This document shows positions 1 through 9,649 of a DNA stretch of 41,339 nucleotides, one piece after another (position 1 is the stretch's first letter; every line of letters starts with the position of its first letter). The stretch covers positions 1 through 41,339 of the forward strand of contig CABVRO010000015.1 in NCBI GenBank assembly GCA_902500715.1, given 5' to 3'. The notes beneath the pieces are model-generated. The model worked only from the letters and a program-made list of their open reading frames with translations, had not been told where the DNA came from and did not search any database. Source of the DNA: an uncultured Nitrospira sp. (GTDB taxonomy: Bacteria > Nitrospirota > Nitrospiria > Nitrospirales > Nitrospiraceae). Position numbers and translations under genes: made by a program.

Positions 1-983
1 TCCAACGCGGCATTGCGGTCGCCTTTGAGTCGAAGCGCAACGAAGAGCCGATCGGTTCCATAGGCAGTTGGGGAGGCGAGGGGTTCTCCTGCCACGGGAA
101 CGAGACCGGTGCCTTCCTTCCCGGTGCTTTCTGCGAGGAGTTGTTCCACCCAGAGTCCAAAGGAATTGAGGGCGGGGGAGGTCAGCAGAGTAACCTTGTC
201 TCGCCCTGCCAGGGCCATCGCGGCCATCATCCCCCCCAGGGCTGCTCCCGGGTTGTCTTTGGGGTGAGCGGTGTGTCGGCAAGCCTCGCGCATGGCGAGC
301 GCCCGGCTCAATAGTTTGCTCACGTCGAGTCCCAGCAGTGCCGCGGGTACCAGGCCAAAGTAGGACAGGACGGAGTATCGTCCGCCGATGTCCGGTTGAT
401 TGGTGAAGGTACGCCAAAATCCACGCTCGCGTGCGAGTTGCTCGAGTCCCGTGCCAGGATCAGTGATGGCGATAAATTGGGCTCCGCCCCGGTTGCCCTT
501 GGTCCGCCGGACAAGCTCCCAGAAGTGAGCGAAGAGTGACATCACTTCAATCGTTCCCCCGGACTTGCTGGCCACGAGAAAGAGAGTTCGCGCCGGCTGA
601 ATCGCTTTCGTCACCTGACCGACCCAACCCGGGACGGTGGAGTCCAGTACCCAGAGTTTGGGGGACCCTTTCGCAGAACCAAAAGTGCAGCGGAGGACCT
701 CGGGCCCCAAACTGCTTCCACCCATTCCGAGCAGCACGACGTCGGTAATGCGAGCTTCCCGGGCCGCCTGCGCGAAGCTCCGTAACTCGGTGAGCCCGTC
801 CTGCATGTGGTCGAGAACCGTCAGCCAGCCGAGCCGATTATCGATTTCAGTCGGACTGGGCTTCCAGAGGGTATGATCTCGTGTCCAGATACGCTCGATC
901 GTATGGCTGCCCGCCAGATCCTCCAGCGTTTTGCTGATGGTCGGGTTGTCGAGCAGGAGCGATGCAGTGGGAAGGGTCGGCAT
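1..983 (-). CDS. pgi: Glucose-6-phosphate isomerase, 5' part only (runs off left edge)
   Basis: This is the N-terminal 327 residues of a phosphoglucose isomerase, which interconverts glucose-6-phosphate and fructose-6-phosphate in the cytoplasm. The frame is open from an ATG at 983 to the window edge. Two family signatures are readable: GMGGSSLGPEV at about residues 86-96 and SKSGGTIEV at about 145-153, the sugar-phosphate (SIS-type) loop. GGAAGAG lies about 7 bases before the ATG. In some bacteria this domain is fused behind a transaldolase. Here only about 35 residues precede the domain and there is a stop upstream, so this copy is a stand-alone isomerase unless an upstream non-ATG start is used. 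The C-terminal part with the remaining active-site residues is not in the window. The upstream neighbour on the same strand is the YkuD lipoprotein gene, with about 175 bases between them. Confidence 0.88.
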   Translation of the reverse strand, partial: MPTLPTASLLLDNPTISKTLEDLAGSHTIERIWTRDHTLWKPSPTEIDNRLGWLTVLDHMQDGLTELRSFAQAAREARITDVVLLGMGGSSLGPEVLRCTFGSAKGSPKLWVLDSTVPGWVGQVTKAIQPARTLFLVASKSGGTIEVMSLFAHFWELVRRTKGNRGGAQFIAITDPGTGLEQLARERGFWRTFTNQPDIGGRYSVLSYFGLVPAALLGLDVSKLLSRALAMREACRHTAHPKDNPGAALGGMMAAMALAGRDKVTLLTSPALNSFGLWVEQLLAESTGKEGTGLVPVAGEPLASPTAYGTDRLFVALRLKGDRNAAL

Positions 984-1158
984 AACACGCTCTCTTCCGA
1001 TAGTGGAGGAACGAATCGATGGACCTCGGCTCGCTCGTATCTTAGGTTCGAGCGTGTAAAAAGGCAAACGAAGAGAAGCCAGAGGCCGCGTAGGAGTGTT
1101 TTAAATGAGGGGGCGTGGGTGCTGTGGGGTTGGAGCAGTTGCGCGGAAGGATAAGGGG

Positions 1159-2307
1159 CTAGGTTTCTTCTTCCTGGTCCCCCAGATCGGCCAGTACGAG
1201 AGAAATGGAATTCTGCGATTCCAGTGCGCCGACAATGGTGACAGGTGTTCCAACAGAAACTTGGTCAAAGAGCACAGCAATCTGCGGATTGTCCAACAGG
1301 ATGCTGCCGTACGGTTGATCCGTGATGCCTTGTGCGATGCCATGGAGCTGGATCAGGCCTGGCATATGCTGACTCTTGGGAATCAACCCTGATCGCTGTG
1401 CTTCCTCAAAGCGGCGTCGGTCGTCGGCATTGGGATAGTCGAGAATCAGCGCGCGGAAATACGGGGTCTGTCCCGACCCGCGCTTGCGGTGAATGCGATA
1501 TTCGCCTTCGGGTGTCGCGCCGTCGCCGTAGTGCTGTTTCGCCCGTATCCCTCTCGATCCCAGGCGGATGGGATAGGTCAATACTTTCTTGCCGTTCTTG
1601 TACAGCGACAGCACCCGGTCGGCCTTGCTGATGACAATGGCTTGCGCACGATGGGTGCGGGACCATTCAATGGTTCGTTGGGCTGATTCTCGCCAGGCTG
1701 CAATGAGGTCGTCATCGGCATACCGGCCCAACTCGTTTGTCAGCAAGGCGGTTTGGGTGAGAAGTATTTTTCCCGCACGATCTGAAGCCTGGATGGCATG
1801 ATCGAACTGTCCCTGTTCAATGAACAGGCGAGCTTGTCGTACAAGCAGTTCGGTTTCAACCGGATGTTCGCCGAGTACCACACGGCTGCCGATATCTCCT
1901 ACGCGGGTGTTCAAGAGGCGGAGCCGTTGCTCGACCTTGGCGAGTTTTGTTTCGGCGGCGGTACGTTGTGCTTGGAGGCGCGTGTTCACGTCGGCCACGA
2001 GCTGCGCCCCTTCGACTTGCAGGTTTTCCAGGTCGGTCTCCAGTTCATTTTCTTCCCACGGCCAACGGACGATATTTTCGTCGGATTGAATGCGGGCTCG
2101 TAAAGAAATCCATTCGCGAGAGAATTTTGAATAGGCTTCGGGGCTGATGTCGGATGCCCGTAGCGTCACGAGGTCACGGTCAATGCTTTCGATGGCTTCC
2201 ACCAGCTCGTCGGGGACTGTTTCAACGCACCCTCCCAGGCTCATCGACAGGAGTCCGATGAGGGCTAGGTTACAGAAGGCGCGGCAAATGTGGTTCAGGC
2301 GTCTCAT
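1159..2307 (-). CDS. Lipoprotein with L,D-transpeptidase-like (YkuD) domain, catalytic Cys replaced
   Basis: The 382-residue protein starts with a lipoprotein signal peptide; the lipobox LGGC places the lipidated Cys at 27. Residues about 30-220 are mostly helical, with coiled-coil character. A YkuD fold follows at about 225-370 (AIVISKADRVLSLYKNGKK, then YGDGATPEGEYRIHRKR, LIQLHG and a final GTPVTIV). YkuD enzymes make 3-3 peptidoglycan cross-links or attach Braun lipoprotein through a Cys in a SHGC(I)R motif. Here the equivalent stretch reads PYGSILLDN, so His, Cys and Arg are all replaced, while the earlier His of LHG is kept. I infer an inactive or re-purposed YkuD protein, perhaps a peptidoglycan-binding lipoprotein. 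The start is the first ATG before the signal peptide; no strong ribosome site is seen. Confidence 0.8.
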   Translation of the reverse strand: MRRLNHICRAFCNLALIGLLSMSLGGCVETVPDELVEAIESIDRDLVTLRASDISPEAYSKFSREWISLRARIQSDENIVRWPWEENELETDLENLQVEGAQLVADVNTRLQAQRTAAETKLAKVEQRLRLLNTRVGDIGSRVVLGEHPVETELLVRQARLFIEQGQFDHAIQASDRAGKILLTQTALLTNELGRYADDDLIAAWRESAQRTIEWSRTHRAQAIVISKADRVLSLYKNGKKVLTYPIRLGSRGIRAKQHYGDGATPEGEYRIHRKRGSGQTPYFRALILDYPNADDRRRFEEAQRSGLIPKSQHMPGLIQLHGIAQGITDQPYGSILLDNPQIAVLFDQVSVGTPVTIVGALESQNSISLVLADLGDQEEET

Positions 2308-2803
2308 TGTTGCATTCTAGCTCGCAGGGAGCGGTTCTCGCGAGCTCTTCTCGTTTTTGTCACGGATACTGGCGGACAAGCATGGCCATTTGGCCATGCG
2401 TATATCTGGTTTCTGCCGGGGTGTCCGCAGGCCGCTAGGAATACCCTCAATCTGTTGCGAGCTATGACTCCGGGGTTTACAGACGCAAGCTGGATGCCAG
2501 GGTGGAAATTGTTGCGGACTGGAACGATAATCTTTCCAGAACAAGTATTTAGATTAAATGCAGCAAGGCGCGCCCTCTACCTATTTCTGTGGCATGTTTG
2601 TCATCTTCGGGCAAGAGTGCCTCAAGAGGTTGAGCTGTGTAGCGGTCGCAGGGGCAGAAATCCTTCCCTATTCCAGCTCTGAGTCTCCTTCCGTGCGGTC
2701 ATGCGGGGCTGATTGAAGCGGGCAGGTTGATTGACACCCTCCTGTCCCGTCCCTATAATGCGGCCTCTTCATAGAAGAATGATCTTTCGACAAGGAGTGC
2801 GCA
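2308..2803. other. Intergenic region upstream of rpmH
   Basis: This 496-bp stretch separates the minus-strand YkuD lipoprotein gene from rpmH. I see no coding sequence with recognisable protein features on either strand. There is no cluster of DnaA boxes, although rpmH is often near dnaA/oriC in bacteria. The right end carries the consensus promoter at 2731-2759. Confidence 0.5.
2731..2759 (+). promoter_or_regulatory. Consensus sigma-70-type promoter of the rpmH operon
   Basis: A perfect -35 box TTGACA (2731-2736) and a perfect -10 box TATAAT (2754-2759) are separated by exactly 17 bases. The position is 45 bases before the rpmH start codon. This would give strong constitutive transcription of rpmH and probably of rnpA-yidD-yidC behind it. 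Confidence 0.88.
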
Positions 2804-2941
2804 ATGTCGTTCACTTTTAAGCAACCTTCGAATCTCAAGCGCAAGCGGGAACATGGATTTCGGAAGCGCATGAGTACCAAGAACGGCCGAAAGGTTATTG
2901 CTCGTCGCAGAGCCAAAGGCCGCGCTCGTCTCACCGTCTGA
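2804..2941 (+). CDS. rpmH: 50S ribosomal protein L34
   Basis: This is a 45-residue basic protein of the large ribosomal subunit. It reads [23 protein letters not shown] and so on, ending RARLTV. The family core N(L)KRKR..GFRKRM.TKNGR.V..RRR.KGR..L is fully present and the length is normal for L34. AAGGAG lies 6 bases before the ATG. It is the first gene after the consensus promoter and is followed 180 bases later by rnpA, the usual bacterial order. Confidence 0.96.
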   Translation: MSFTFKQPSNLKRKREHGFRKRMSTKNGRKVIARRRAKGRARLTV

Positions 2942-3121
2942 TTCTTTCCTGCCGCTAAGGAATCTGCAAGTAGGCAACATCCAGGTGGTGGATGGTACAC
3001 CTGGGTTGGGTCCTGTCGTCTTAGCCTGGTCGTAGTAGAAATGCGGCGACGCATAGTCTGGGCGCGCGGCCTCTGGTCTTTGAGGCCTGGTCTAGACCGG
3101 TGACCCACAGGCAGGTGTGTT

Positions 3122-3490
3122 ATGTCGGCAGGGCAAAAGGCTGTACCGTTTTTCTTGAAGCGTAGCCGGGACATCCAGCACATCAAGAAGAACGGCCGAC
3201 GGGTTTCAACAGGACTATTCAATCTCCAGATTTGTTCGGGCCTGTCTCAGGGTGCGATGTTGGGGATTGTGATCGGGCGGCGGTTCGGGACAGCCGTGCG
3301 TCGGAATCGGGCAAAGCGCCTGTTTCGGGAGTTGGGCCGCGCGGTCCGCCCGACATTAGTCCCAGGTCACGCATTTCTCGTGTTTCCGAAACGAGAGTGC
3401 CTGAATCTGCCGTTTGCGGAGCTGCAGAACCTATGGCGAGGCACATTACAAAGGCAGCGGTTGGCCCGTTTTGGGGAACCCTCGTTCTGA
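3122..3490 (+). CDS. rnpA: Ribonuclease P protein component
   Basis: The protein subunit of RNase P assists the catalytic RNA in removing 5' leaders from pre-tRNAs. It has 122 residues, a normal length. The family core [19 protein letters not shown] with the downstream LFRELGR (about residues 51-76) contains the RNR motif that contacts the RNA. An N-terminal [17 protein letters not shown] matches the family's F..L.....G. AGGTG precedes the ATG by a few bases. The gene overlaps the following yidD by about 58 bases, a common arrangement. Confidence 0.95.
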   Translation: MSAGQKAVPFFLKRSRDIQHIKKNGRRVSTGLFNLQICSGLSQGAMLGIVIGRRFGTAVRRNRAKRLFRELGRAVRPTLVPGHAFLVFPKRECLNLPFAELQNLWRGTLQRQRLARFGEPSF

Positions 3491-3696
3491 GGCGGCTGTG
3501 CATTGTCCTCTTGATGATCTATCGAGCCTGTCTGTCCCCATTGCTTGGGCCTGCGTGCCGGTTCCATCCTACCTGTTCCGTGTATGCCCAGGATGCCATC
3601 GAGCGGTATGGCGTTTTCAAGGGGCTTCTCATGGCGGGTAGGCGCTTGCTGAAATGTCATCCCTTCCATCCCGGCGGAGTGGACCCGGTACGGTAA
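3433..3696 (+). CDS. yidD: Membrane protein insertion efficiency factor YidD
   Basis: YidD is a small membrane-associated protein that helps YidC insert inner-membrane proteins. It has 87 residues from the ATG at 3433. The diagnostic run is [20 protein letters not shown], followed by S.YA..AIERYG....LL...[15 protein letters not shown]. An amphipathic helix precedes this run. The start is uncertain because the family usually begins only a few residues before the hydrophobic stretch. However, no ATG, GTG or TTG is available in frame between 3433 and the LLMIYR segment, so 3433 is chosen. It overlaps the end of rnpA in another frame and lies just upstream of yidC, its functional partner. Confidence 0.92.
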   Translation: MARHITKAAVGPFWGTLVLRRLCIVLLMIYRACLSPLLGPACRFHPTCSVYAQDAIERYGVFKGLLMAGRRLLKCHPFHPGGVDPVR

Positions 3697-3743
3697 CCGT
3701 CGTGGCAATAACTCTATCAGCTTCAAATCAGTAGATAAATTCC

Positions 3744-5486
3744 ATGGAAAAACGCGTCATCGTCTTCCTCATCGTCTCTCTGGCCGTGATTATCGGTTAC
3801 GACTATCTGCTCAAGGGCATGGGGCTGCTGCCGCCCTCTGAGCCGGTGCAAGTAGCTACTAATCCTAGTCCTGGAGCTGAGACGGGCAAGCCCGCGGGAG
3901 GAACGGGAGGTTCGGCAAAGGCTGTGAGTGTCGATCCGGTCTTCTCCATGAAGGGTGCACCTGCTTCTCTCGGCAATGCGACCGGGGCAGCAAGTGAGGA
4001 ACAAACGATTGAAGTGGACACGGAACTGTTTCGTGCCAAGTTCAGCAATCGCGGCGCCGTGCTCAAATCCTGGGAATTGAAGCGATACAGTGCGGCTGTC
4101 GAGCAGAATTCGACGCCTGTGCAGTTAGTCTATAGCGGAGGACGGTTCAAGGGACCTCTGAGCCTGGTGACCGGGGATCAAGCCGTGACCAGCGACCTTG
4201 GATCTGCCCTCTATCAGGTCACCCAGGATCTCTCGCATCTCGATAGCGCGCATCCTGTCGGTCACCTCACCTTCCGGTACCACGATACCCAGAAGAATGT
4301 TGACGTTGAGAAGGAGCTGACCTTTCACCATGGGTCCTACGTGGTGGACATTGCGATTCGTACTCAAGGGCTGACGACTCCGGTGGATGTCACTCTCGGC
4401 ACCAATTTCGGCATTGTGGAGTGGGGGGAAGGTTTCATCGGGCTCATGGGGTCGGCGTCATTGGTCGACGACAAGGTCTTGAAGGAAACACCGGACGGCG
4501 AGGCTGAACGCAAAGGGGACGTGAAGTGGTCGGCTATTCAGGATAAGTATTTCTTAAGTGTGTTGATGCCGCAGAAGGCGTCGGCTGCCCTCGCGACGAA
4601 GGAAGGGGACAAGCTGGTGTCGGCCGGTGTTCGCTTCGCTACGCCCGGCAACGGGGCGACGCTGGCGATGCAGCTCTACGCCGGGCCCAAAGAGTACGAC
4701 ACGCTGAAGCGCTTAAACGTCGGGCTGGAAGATACGATCGATTTCGGCTGGTTTGTCTTCGGGAGTTGGGGGTTGGTCAAGGCGGTGGCCAAGCCGATTT
4801 TCTATGTGTTGCGATTCCTCTACGAATTTACGCACAACTACGGGATCACGATTATTCTCTTGACCATGCTGATCAAGCTGATGTTCGTGCCGTTGCAGTA
4901 CAAGAGCTACAAATCCATGAAGCAGATGCAGGTCATTCAGCCGAAAGTGTTGGCCTTGCAGACGAAGTTCAAGGACGATCGTGAGCGGCTGAATAAGGAA
5001 CTGATCAAGCTCTATAAGGATCATCGGGTGAATCCGGTCGGCGGCTGCCTGCCGATGGTGCTGCAGATGCCGGTCTTCGTGGCGCTGTTCAATATTCTGT
5101 ATATGACGATCGATCTTCGGCAGGCCCCGTTCATGCTCTGGATCAAAGACCTGTCTGTGCAGGATCCCTACTACGTGCTGCCGATCGTCATGGGCGCCAC
5201 CATGGTCATTCAGCAAAAGATCACGCCGACCACGATGGATCCGACGCAGGCGAAGATCATGCTGTTTCTGCCGGTGTTTATGACGTTCCTGTTCGTGAAC
5301 TTCCCCGCCGGATTGGTGCTCTATTGGCTGACGAACAATACGCTTACGATCACCCAGCAGGTGGTGACCGAGCGGCTGTTCGGGAAGAAGTGGCAAGTGG
5401 CTGCTGCGGACGCCGATGCTGTGACCGGCGACGAACCGAAAGAGCAGAAGAGCAGCGGCAAGCGGCGCAACAGTCCATCCGAGTAA
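3744..5486 (+). CDS. yidC: Membrane protein insertase YidC
   Basis: YidC inserts and folds inner-membrane proteins, alone or with SecYEG; the F0 c subunit is a classic substrate. At 580 residues it has the long didermic form. An N-terminal membrane segment lies at about 5-25, a low-complexity linker at 30-90, a periplasmic domain up to about 345, and then the conserved insertase core. Signature runs are NPVGGCLPMVLQMPVFVALF and LRQAPFMLWIKDLSVQDPYY, followed by FPAGLVLYWLTNN. The tail is basic (SGKRRNSPSE), as expected for ribosome contact. Together with yidD and rnpA it forms the usual rpmH operon order. No strong ribosome site precedes the ATG. Confidence 0.97.
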   Translation: MEKRVIVFLIVSLAVIIGYDYLLKGMGLLPPSEPVQVATNPSPGAETGKPAGGTGGSAKAVSVDPVFSMKGAPASLGNATGAASEEQTIEVDTELFRAKFSNRGAVLKSWELKRYSAAVEQNSTPVQLVYSGGRFKGPLSLVTGDQAVTSDLGSALYQVTQDLSHLDSAHPVGHLTFRYHDTQKNVDVEKELTFHHGSYVVDIAIRTQGLTTPVDVTLGTNFGIVEWGEGFIGLMGSASLVDDKVLKETPDGEAERKGDVKWSAIQDKYFLSVLMPQKASAALATKEGDKLVSAGVRFATPGNGATLAMQLYAGPKEYDTLKRLNVGLEDTIDFGWFVFGSWGLVKAVAKPIFYVLRFLYEFTHNYGITIILLTMLIKLMFVPLQYKSYKSMKQMQVIQPKVLALQTKFKDDRERLNKELIKLYKDHRVNPVGGCLPMVLQMPVFVALFNILYMTIDLRQAPFMLWIKDLSVQDPYYVLPIVMGATMVIQQKITPTTMDPTQAKIMLFLPVFMTFLFVNFPAGLVLYWLTNNTLTITQQVVTERLFGKKWQVAAADADAVTGDEPKEQKSSGKRRNSPSE

Positions 5487-5507
5487 TTCCACACGATTGG
5501 GTGCGTC

Positions 5508-6938
5508 ATGCATGGCGCGCTGGACGATACGATCTGTGCTATCGCCACCCCTCCCGGCGAAGGGGGAATCGGGGTCGTCCGCATCAGCGGGCTTGAAGCC
5601 GTTGATGTCGCTTCTCATGTCGTACGTCTCCGGTCCGGCAAATCCCTTCACGACCTTCGAACTCATGTCATGGCGTTGGCGGACGTGGGCTCGCCCGGCG
5701 AGCTCCAAACCGTGACTCGGGGGACGGAGTCACGCCCGCATGCGGTGCTCGATGAAGCGCTCGTCGTCGTGATGAGGAGGCCGCATTCGTATACCGGCGA
5801 AGATGTCGTCGAGGTACAGTGCCATGGGGGGCCGGTCGTGCTGGATCAGCTGTGCCGGGGCTTGGTATCCGCAGGGGCCAGACTGGCTGAACCGGGGGAG
5901 TTTACCAAGCGCGCCTTCCTCAATGGTCGGCTGGATCTGGCGCAGGCCGAGGCTGTGCTCGATACGATTCGCGCGAAGACTGTGCGGAGCCTTGCGATTG
6001 CCCAATCGCAACGGCGCGGTGAGTTGTCTCGTGAAGTGGAGGAGACGAGGTCGGCGTTAGTCGTGGCCCTGGCGCATATCGAGGCTGCGCTGGATTTTTC
6101 GGAAGAGGATATTGCGTTCGTTCGGCAAGACGAACTGCTGCGACTCCTTAATGAAACCCTGCTCAAGCTGCGGGGGCTGGTTCTGTCCGGTCAGGAAGGA
6201 CGAATCTGGAGAGAAGGCGCCGCAGTGGCGATTCTCGGACGTCCAAACGTCGGCAAGTCGAGTTTGATGAATGCCCTGTTACGGAGCGACCGCGCGATCG
6301 TCACGCCGATTCCCGGTACGACGCGGGATATGTTGGAAGAGGTCGTCAGTATCCATGGCATTCCGGTCCGACTCTTCGACACGGCCGGCATCCGCGCAAC
6401 GGATGACCCCGTCGAAGCCGAAGGCATTCGTCGGAGCCACCTCGCATGGGAAGACGCGGATTTGGCGCTGATTCTTCTGGACGGCTCGCAACCGTTACTG
6501 GAGAGTGATCGGTTGTTGCTTCGTCGTCAGGAGGCCGCGCAGGCGTTACTGGTCGTGAATAAGTGTGATTTGCCATCTGGCATCTCGAAAGACGACCTTG
6601 TCCGTGTCTGCCCCGTGAACGCCGGTGTGCTCCAAATCTCTGCGAAAATGCAGATCGGGCTGAATGGATTGCGAGAGGCGATCAGTCACAGGCTGATGCC
6701 TCGTCGATTGGAGCCTCGGGACGGGGTTCTGGTGACCAATCTCCGGCATGCCGCCGCCTTCGAGCGCGCCCTGCAAGGTGTGGAGCAGGCCAGGCAGTCG
6801 GTAGACGCGGGACGTGCGGGCGAATTGGTGGCCATGGATCTGCGCATTGCCGCCGATGCTTTGGGTGAAATCACCGGGGCCATCACCACCGATGAGATTC
6901 TGGAGCGGATTTTCGCCGAGTTTTGTATCGGGAAATGA
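5508..6938 (+). CDS. mnmE: tRNA modification GTPase MnmE
   Basis: MnmE and MnmG together add the aminomethyl or carboxymethylaminomethyl group at C5 of wobble U34 in several tRNAs. It has 476 residues. The N-terminal tetrahydrofolate-binding domain starts [23 protein letters not shown] helical domain follows, with an inserted G domain: GRPNVGKSS (about 244-252), PGTTRD (G2), DTAG (G3) and NKCD (G4). The protein ends with the catalytic CIGK (C-x-G-K) motif. The gene starts 22 bases after yidC and ends 14 bases before mnmG, which suggests co-transcription with its partner. Confidence 0.97.
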   Translation: MHGALDDTICAIATPPGEGGIGVVRISGLEAVDVASHVVRLRSGKSLHDLRTHVMALADVGSPGELQTVTRGTESRPHAVLDEALVVVMRRPHSYTGEDVVEVQCHGGPVVLDQLCRGLVSAGARLAEPGEFTKRAFLNGRLDLAQAEAVLDTIRAKTVRSLAIAQSQRRGELSREVEETRSALVVALAHIEAALDFSEEDIAFVRQDELLRLLNETLLKLRGLVLSGQEGRIWREGAAVAILGRPNVGKSSLMNALLRSDRAIVTPIPGTTRDMLEEVVSIHGIPVRLFDTAGIRATDDPVEAEGIRRSHLAWEDADLALILLDGSQPLLESDRLLLRRQEAAQALLVVNKCDLPSGISKDDLVRVCPVNAGVLQISAKMQIGLNGLREAISHRLMPRRLEPRDGVLVTNLRHAAAFERALQGVEQARQSVDAGRAGELVAMDLRIAADALGEITGAITTDEILERIFAEFCIGK

Positions 6939-6951
6939 AAGGACTCTTGTC

Positions 6952-8826
6952 GTGAGTGAACAGTGTGATGTCATCGTCGTCGGAGGAGGCCATGCCGGGT
7001 GTGAAGCGGCACTGGCCGCAGCCCGCATGGGGGTGCGCACGATCCTGCTCACGATGGATCCGGAGCGGATCGCTCAGATGTCCTGCAATCCTGCGATCGG
7101 CGGCATTGCCAAGGGACATCTCGTCAAGGAAATCGATGCGTTAGGCGGAGAAATGGGGCGGAATACCGACCGGGCCGGCATCCAGTTTCGGATGATCAAT
7201 ACCAGCAAGGGGCCTGCGGTCCGTGCCTTACGCGCGCAATGCGATAAGAAGGTCTATCGCGAAGTCATGCAGCGCACGCTCCGTGCGCAGCCGGCACTTG
7301 AGATCAGAGGCGGGACGGTGGATCGCATTCTCACCCGGGCTGGGGCTGTGACCGGTATCGTGACGGATGCTGGCACGCCTATTCATGCGCGGGCGGTCGT
7401 GCTTACGTCGGGCACATTTCTGAAGGGATTGATCCATATCGGTCTCAATCATTTTCCGGCCGGCCGTGCCGGGGAGGCTTCTGCGGAGCACCTCTCCGAT
7501 TGCATGCGTGATTTTGGCTTTGAGGTTGGCCGGTTGAAGACGGGAACTCCGCCCCGGCTCGATCGGGATTCTATCGATTTTTCTGTGATGGAGGTGCAAC
7601 CGGGAGATGATCCTCCTCCGCCATTTTCCTATCGGACGCAGCGTGTGTCCTTGCCGCAGGTGCCCTGTCACTTGACACATACGAACTCGCAAACACATGA
7701 TATTATTGCGAAAAATATCGATAGATCGCCGTTGTTCAGTGGAGTGATCGATTCTGTCGGGCCTCGGTATTGCCCGTCGATCGAGGATAAGGTTGTGAGG
7801 TTTGCCGATAAAGACCGGCATCAAATTTTTATCGAGCCGGAAGGGTTGGATACCAACGAATTTTACCCGAATGGAATTTCAACCAGTCTACCGGTCGATG
7901 TGCAGGCGGCCATCCTGAAGACCATTCCAGGACTTGAGCAAGCCATAATGCTCAAGCCCGGGTACGCGGTTGAGTACGATTATTTTCCTCCGCGCCAACT
8001 GCACAATTCTCTCGAGACGAAATTGGTTGCCGGGCTCTACCACGCCGGCCAAATCAACGGGACTTCCGGATATGAAGAGGCCGGTGCTCAGGGAATCATG
8101 GCCGGAATAAATGCCGCCCTGAGGTTGCGCAATGAAGCACCTCTCGTGCTGGATCGATCTCAGGCGTATATTGGCGTGTTAATTGATGATTTAATCACGA
8201 AAGACGCCAGGGAGCCCTACCGCATGTTCACCTCGCGTGCGGAATACCGTCTGTTGCTTCGCCATGACAATGCGGATCTCCGCCTGATGGATCTCGGGCA
8301 CCGCATCGGGTTGGTATCTGATGAGGTGCACGGGAAGCTGGAGGCGAAGCGGTCGGCCATTGAACGGGAAGTTCAGCGTCTCAAGGAAACCAGGCCGAAA
8401 ATAACGTCTGATGTGAGGCGGCTCATGGAGAAGGCGGAGATAGGAGCTGTAGGTCCAACCCAATCCTTGGCTGAAATCCTCCGGCGTCAGGAGATGAACT
8501 ACGACAAAATGGTCGCAGTATTCGGTGGCGCTGATATCGATGATCCTGACATTACCGAAGCGATTCAGCTCGAAGTGAAATACGAAGGCTATATTAAGCG
8601 GCAGTTGCAGCAAATTCAGCGGTCAGAGAAGTTAGAGCACCGCGCCATCCCCGATCAGTTCGATTATGACGGAATCACCGGTTTTTCGAGCGAAGTCAGG
8701 GAAAAACTCAAGCGGGTGAAGCCGGCATCGGTCGGGCAGGCTTCGCGTATTTCCGGTGTCACGCCTGCCGCTATTTCCCTTTTACTGGTTGCAATCGAGA
8801 GACATCGTCGGCAACCATCGGCATGA
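6952..8826 (+). CDS. mnmG: tRNA uridine-5-carboxymethylaminomethyl modification enzyme MnmG (GidA)
   Basis: This is the FAD-dependent partner of MnmE in U34 modification. It has 624 residues from a GTG start at 6952, which follows AAAGGA by 8 bases. The open frame reaches back to 6814 but that part overlaps mnmE and is not conserved. The FAD-binding loop is [15 protein letters not shown] at residues 5-19. Both GidA signatures are present: [12 protein letters not shown], and [17 protein letters not shown] with MAGINAAL after it. The length is typical of the family. It lies directly downstream of mnmE and upstream of rsmG, the common gidA-rsmG order near replication origins. Confidence 0.96.
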   Translation: MSEQCDVIVVGGGHAGCEAALAAARMGVRTILLTMDPERIAQMSCNPAIGGIAKGHLVKEIDALGGEMGRNTDRAGIQFRMINTSKGPAVRALRAQCDKKVYREVMQRTLRAQPALEIRGGTVDRILTRAGAVTGIVTDAGTPIHARAVVLTSGTFLKGLIHIGLNHFPAGRAGEASAEHLSDCMRDFGFEVGRLKTGTPPRLDRDSIDFSVMEVQPGDDPPPPFSYRTQRVSLPQVPCHLTHTNSQTHDIIAKNIDRSPLFSGVIDSVGPRYCPSIEDKVVRFADKDRHQIFIEPEGLDTNEFYPNGISTSLPVDVQAAILKTIPGLEQAIMLKPGYAVEYDYFPPRQLHNSLETKLVAGLYHAGQINGTSGYEEAGAQGIMAGINAALRLRNEAPLVLDRSQAYIGVLIDDLITKDAREPYRMFTSRAEYRLLLRHDNADLRLMDLGHRIGLVSDEVHGKLEAKRSAIEREVQRLKETRPKITSDVRRLMEKAEIGAVGPTQSLAEILRRQEMNYDKMVAVFGGADIDDPDITEAIQLEVKYEGYIKRQLQQIQRSEKLEHRAIPDQFDYDGITGFSSEVREKLKRVKPASVGQASRISGVTPAAISLLLVAIERHRRQPSA

Positions 8827-8921
8827 AATGAACTGCTGGATCACGTGGATAGAGGTACGGTGACCCTATGTCAGACTGATAGGCGAGAACCTGCTTGACC
8901 ACCCAGGTTGTTTTCGCGTAA

Positions 8922-9587
8922 GTGTTCCACGTGGAACAGGACGAAATTCAGTTCGCACAGTCACTTCAGTCCCTTGCCGCTGAGCTCTCCATCTCCATTC
9001 CTGATTCCTCCATGTCTTATTTGTTTCGTTACCTTAGCGAGCTGAAAAAATGGAATAAGGCCATCAATCTCACGGCCATCGACAATGATCGCGAGATCCT
9101 GGTGAAGCATTTTATTGACTCAATTGCTGGCCTTAAAGTCATTGATATTAATGATGGAGCTGAATTGCTTGATGTGGGTGCCGGGGCTGGATTTCCGGCC
9201 CTTCCTCTCAAGTTCGTACGACCTGAGCTGTCGATTGAGTTGCTCGAGCCGAACGAAAAGAAGGGGGCCTTCTTGCGGTACGTCGTGGGAACGCTTGGTC
9301 TGCAGAGCGTGACGGTAGCGACGGCCAAGTTGGAAGAGTATGCCAGTCGAGGAAATATTCAGGGTCGGTTTGATGCCATCGTAGTAAGGGCCTTTAAGGT
9401 GGATGCGTGTGGATTGGCGCTCTCGACGCTTTTGAAGCCGGGCGGAAGGCTTGTTTTATACCGTGCGGAGAAGGTTCCTGGAAGTTTTAAGCTTGCCGGC
9501 CTTGCATTGATTAAGGAAGTCGAGTATGAGCTTCCTGCTAAGTACGGGCATCGAGTATTGTCGGTGTTTTCAAGATCGTCAGGATGA
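8922..9587 (+). CDS. rsmG: 16S rRNA (guanine527-N7)-methyltransferase RsmG (GidB)
   Basis: RsmG methylates G527 of 16S rRNA using S-adenosylmethionine. It has 221 residues. The SAM-binding loop is LLDVGAGAGFPALPLK, preceded by the family motif LKKWNKAINLTAI and by ILVKHFIDSI. The chosen GTG start makes the first codons FHVEQ, which are encoded by the parS palindrome at 8923-8938. In-frame alternatives are GTG at 8931 and ATG at 9012; the latter would delete part of the N-terminal helix that is usual for the family. A 95-bp gap separates it from mnmG. Confidence 0.94.
   Translation: MFHVEQDEIQFAQSLQSLAAELSISIPDSSMSYLFRYLSELKKWNKAINLTAIDNDREILVKHFIDSIAGLKVIDINDGAELLDVGAGAGFPALPLKFVRPELSIELLEPNEKKGAFLRYVVGTLGLQSVTVATAKLEEYASRGNIQGRFDAIVVRAFKVDACGLALSTLLKPGGRLVLYRAEKVPGSFKLAGLALIKEVEYELPAKYGHRVLSVFSRSSG
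8923..8938. promoter_or_regulatory. parS: parS centromere site 1
   Basis: TGTTCCACGTGGAACA is a perfect 16-bp palindrome and matches the bacterial parS consensus (TGTTNCACGTGNAACA). ParB nucleates here to load the ParABS partition complex. It overlaps the first codons of rsmG and lies about 720 bases upstream of parA. Confidence 0.93.
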
Positions 9588-9591
9588 GATG

Positions 9592-9607
9592 TGTTCCACG
9601 TGGAAAA
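9592..9607. promoter_or_regulatory. parS: parS centromere site 2 (one mismatch)
   Basis: TGTTCCACGTGGAAAA matches the site-1 palindrome except for one base in the right arm (A for C). It sits in the 62-bp gap between rsmG and parA, about 45 bases before the parA start. It could therefore also bring ParB to the parA promoter region. Confidence 0.85.
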
Positions 9608-9649
9608 TTGGGACGCGCATATCTTTAGCTGGGTGGATAGGGGAACTAC

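Noticed and set aside
4713..5708. 331-codon minus-strand open frame opposite yidC and mnmE
   Set aside because: It is a His/Arg/Gln-rich mirror of yidC codons, with no family features; both plus-strand genes are certain.
6814..6951. N-terminal extension of mnmG into mnmE
   Set aside because: The extension overlaps conserved mnmE codons including its C-x-G-K end; GTG 6952 has a ribosome site and fits the family's start.
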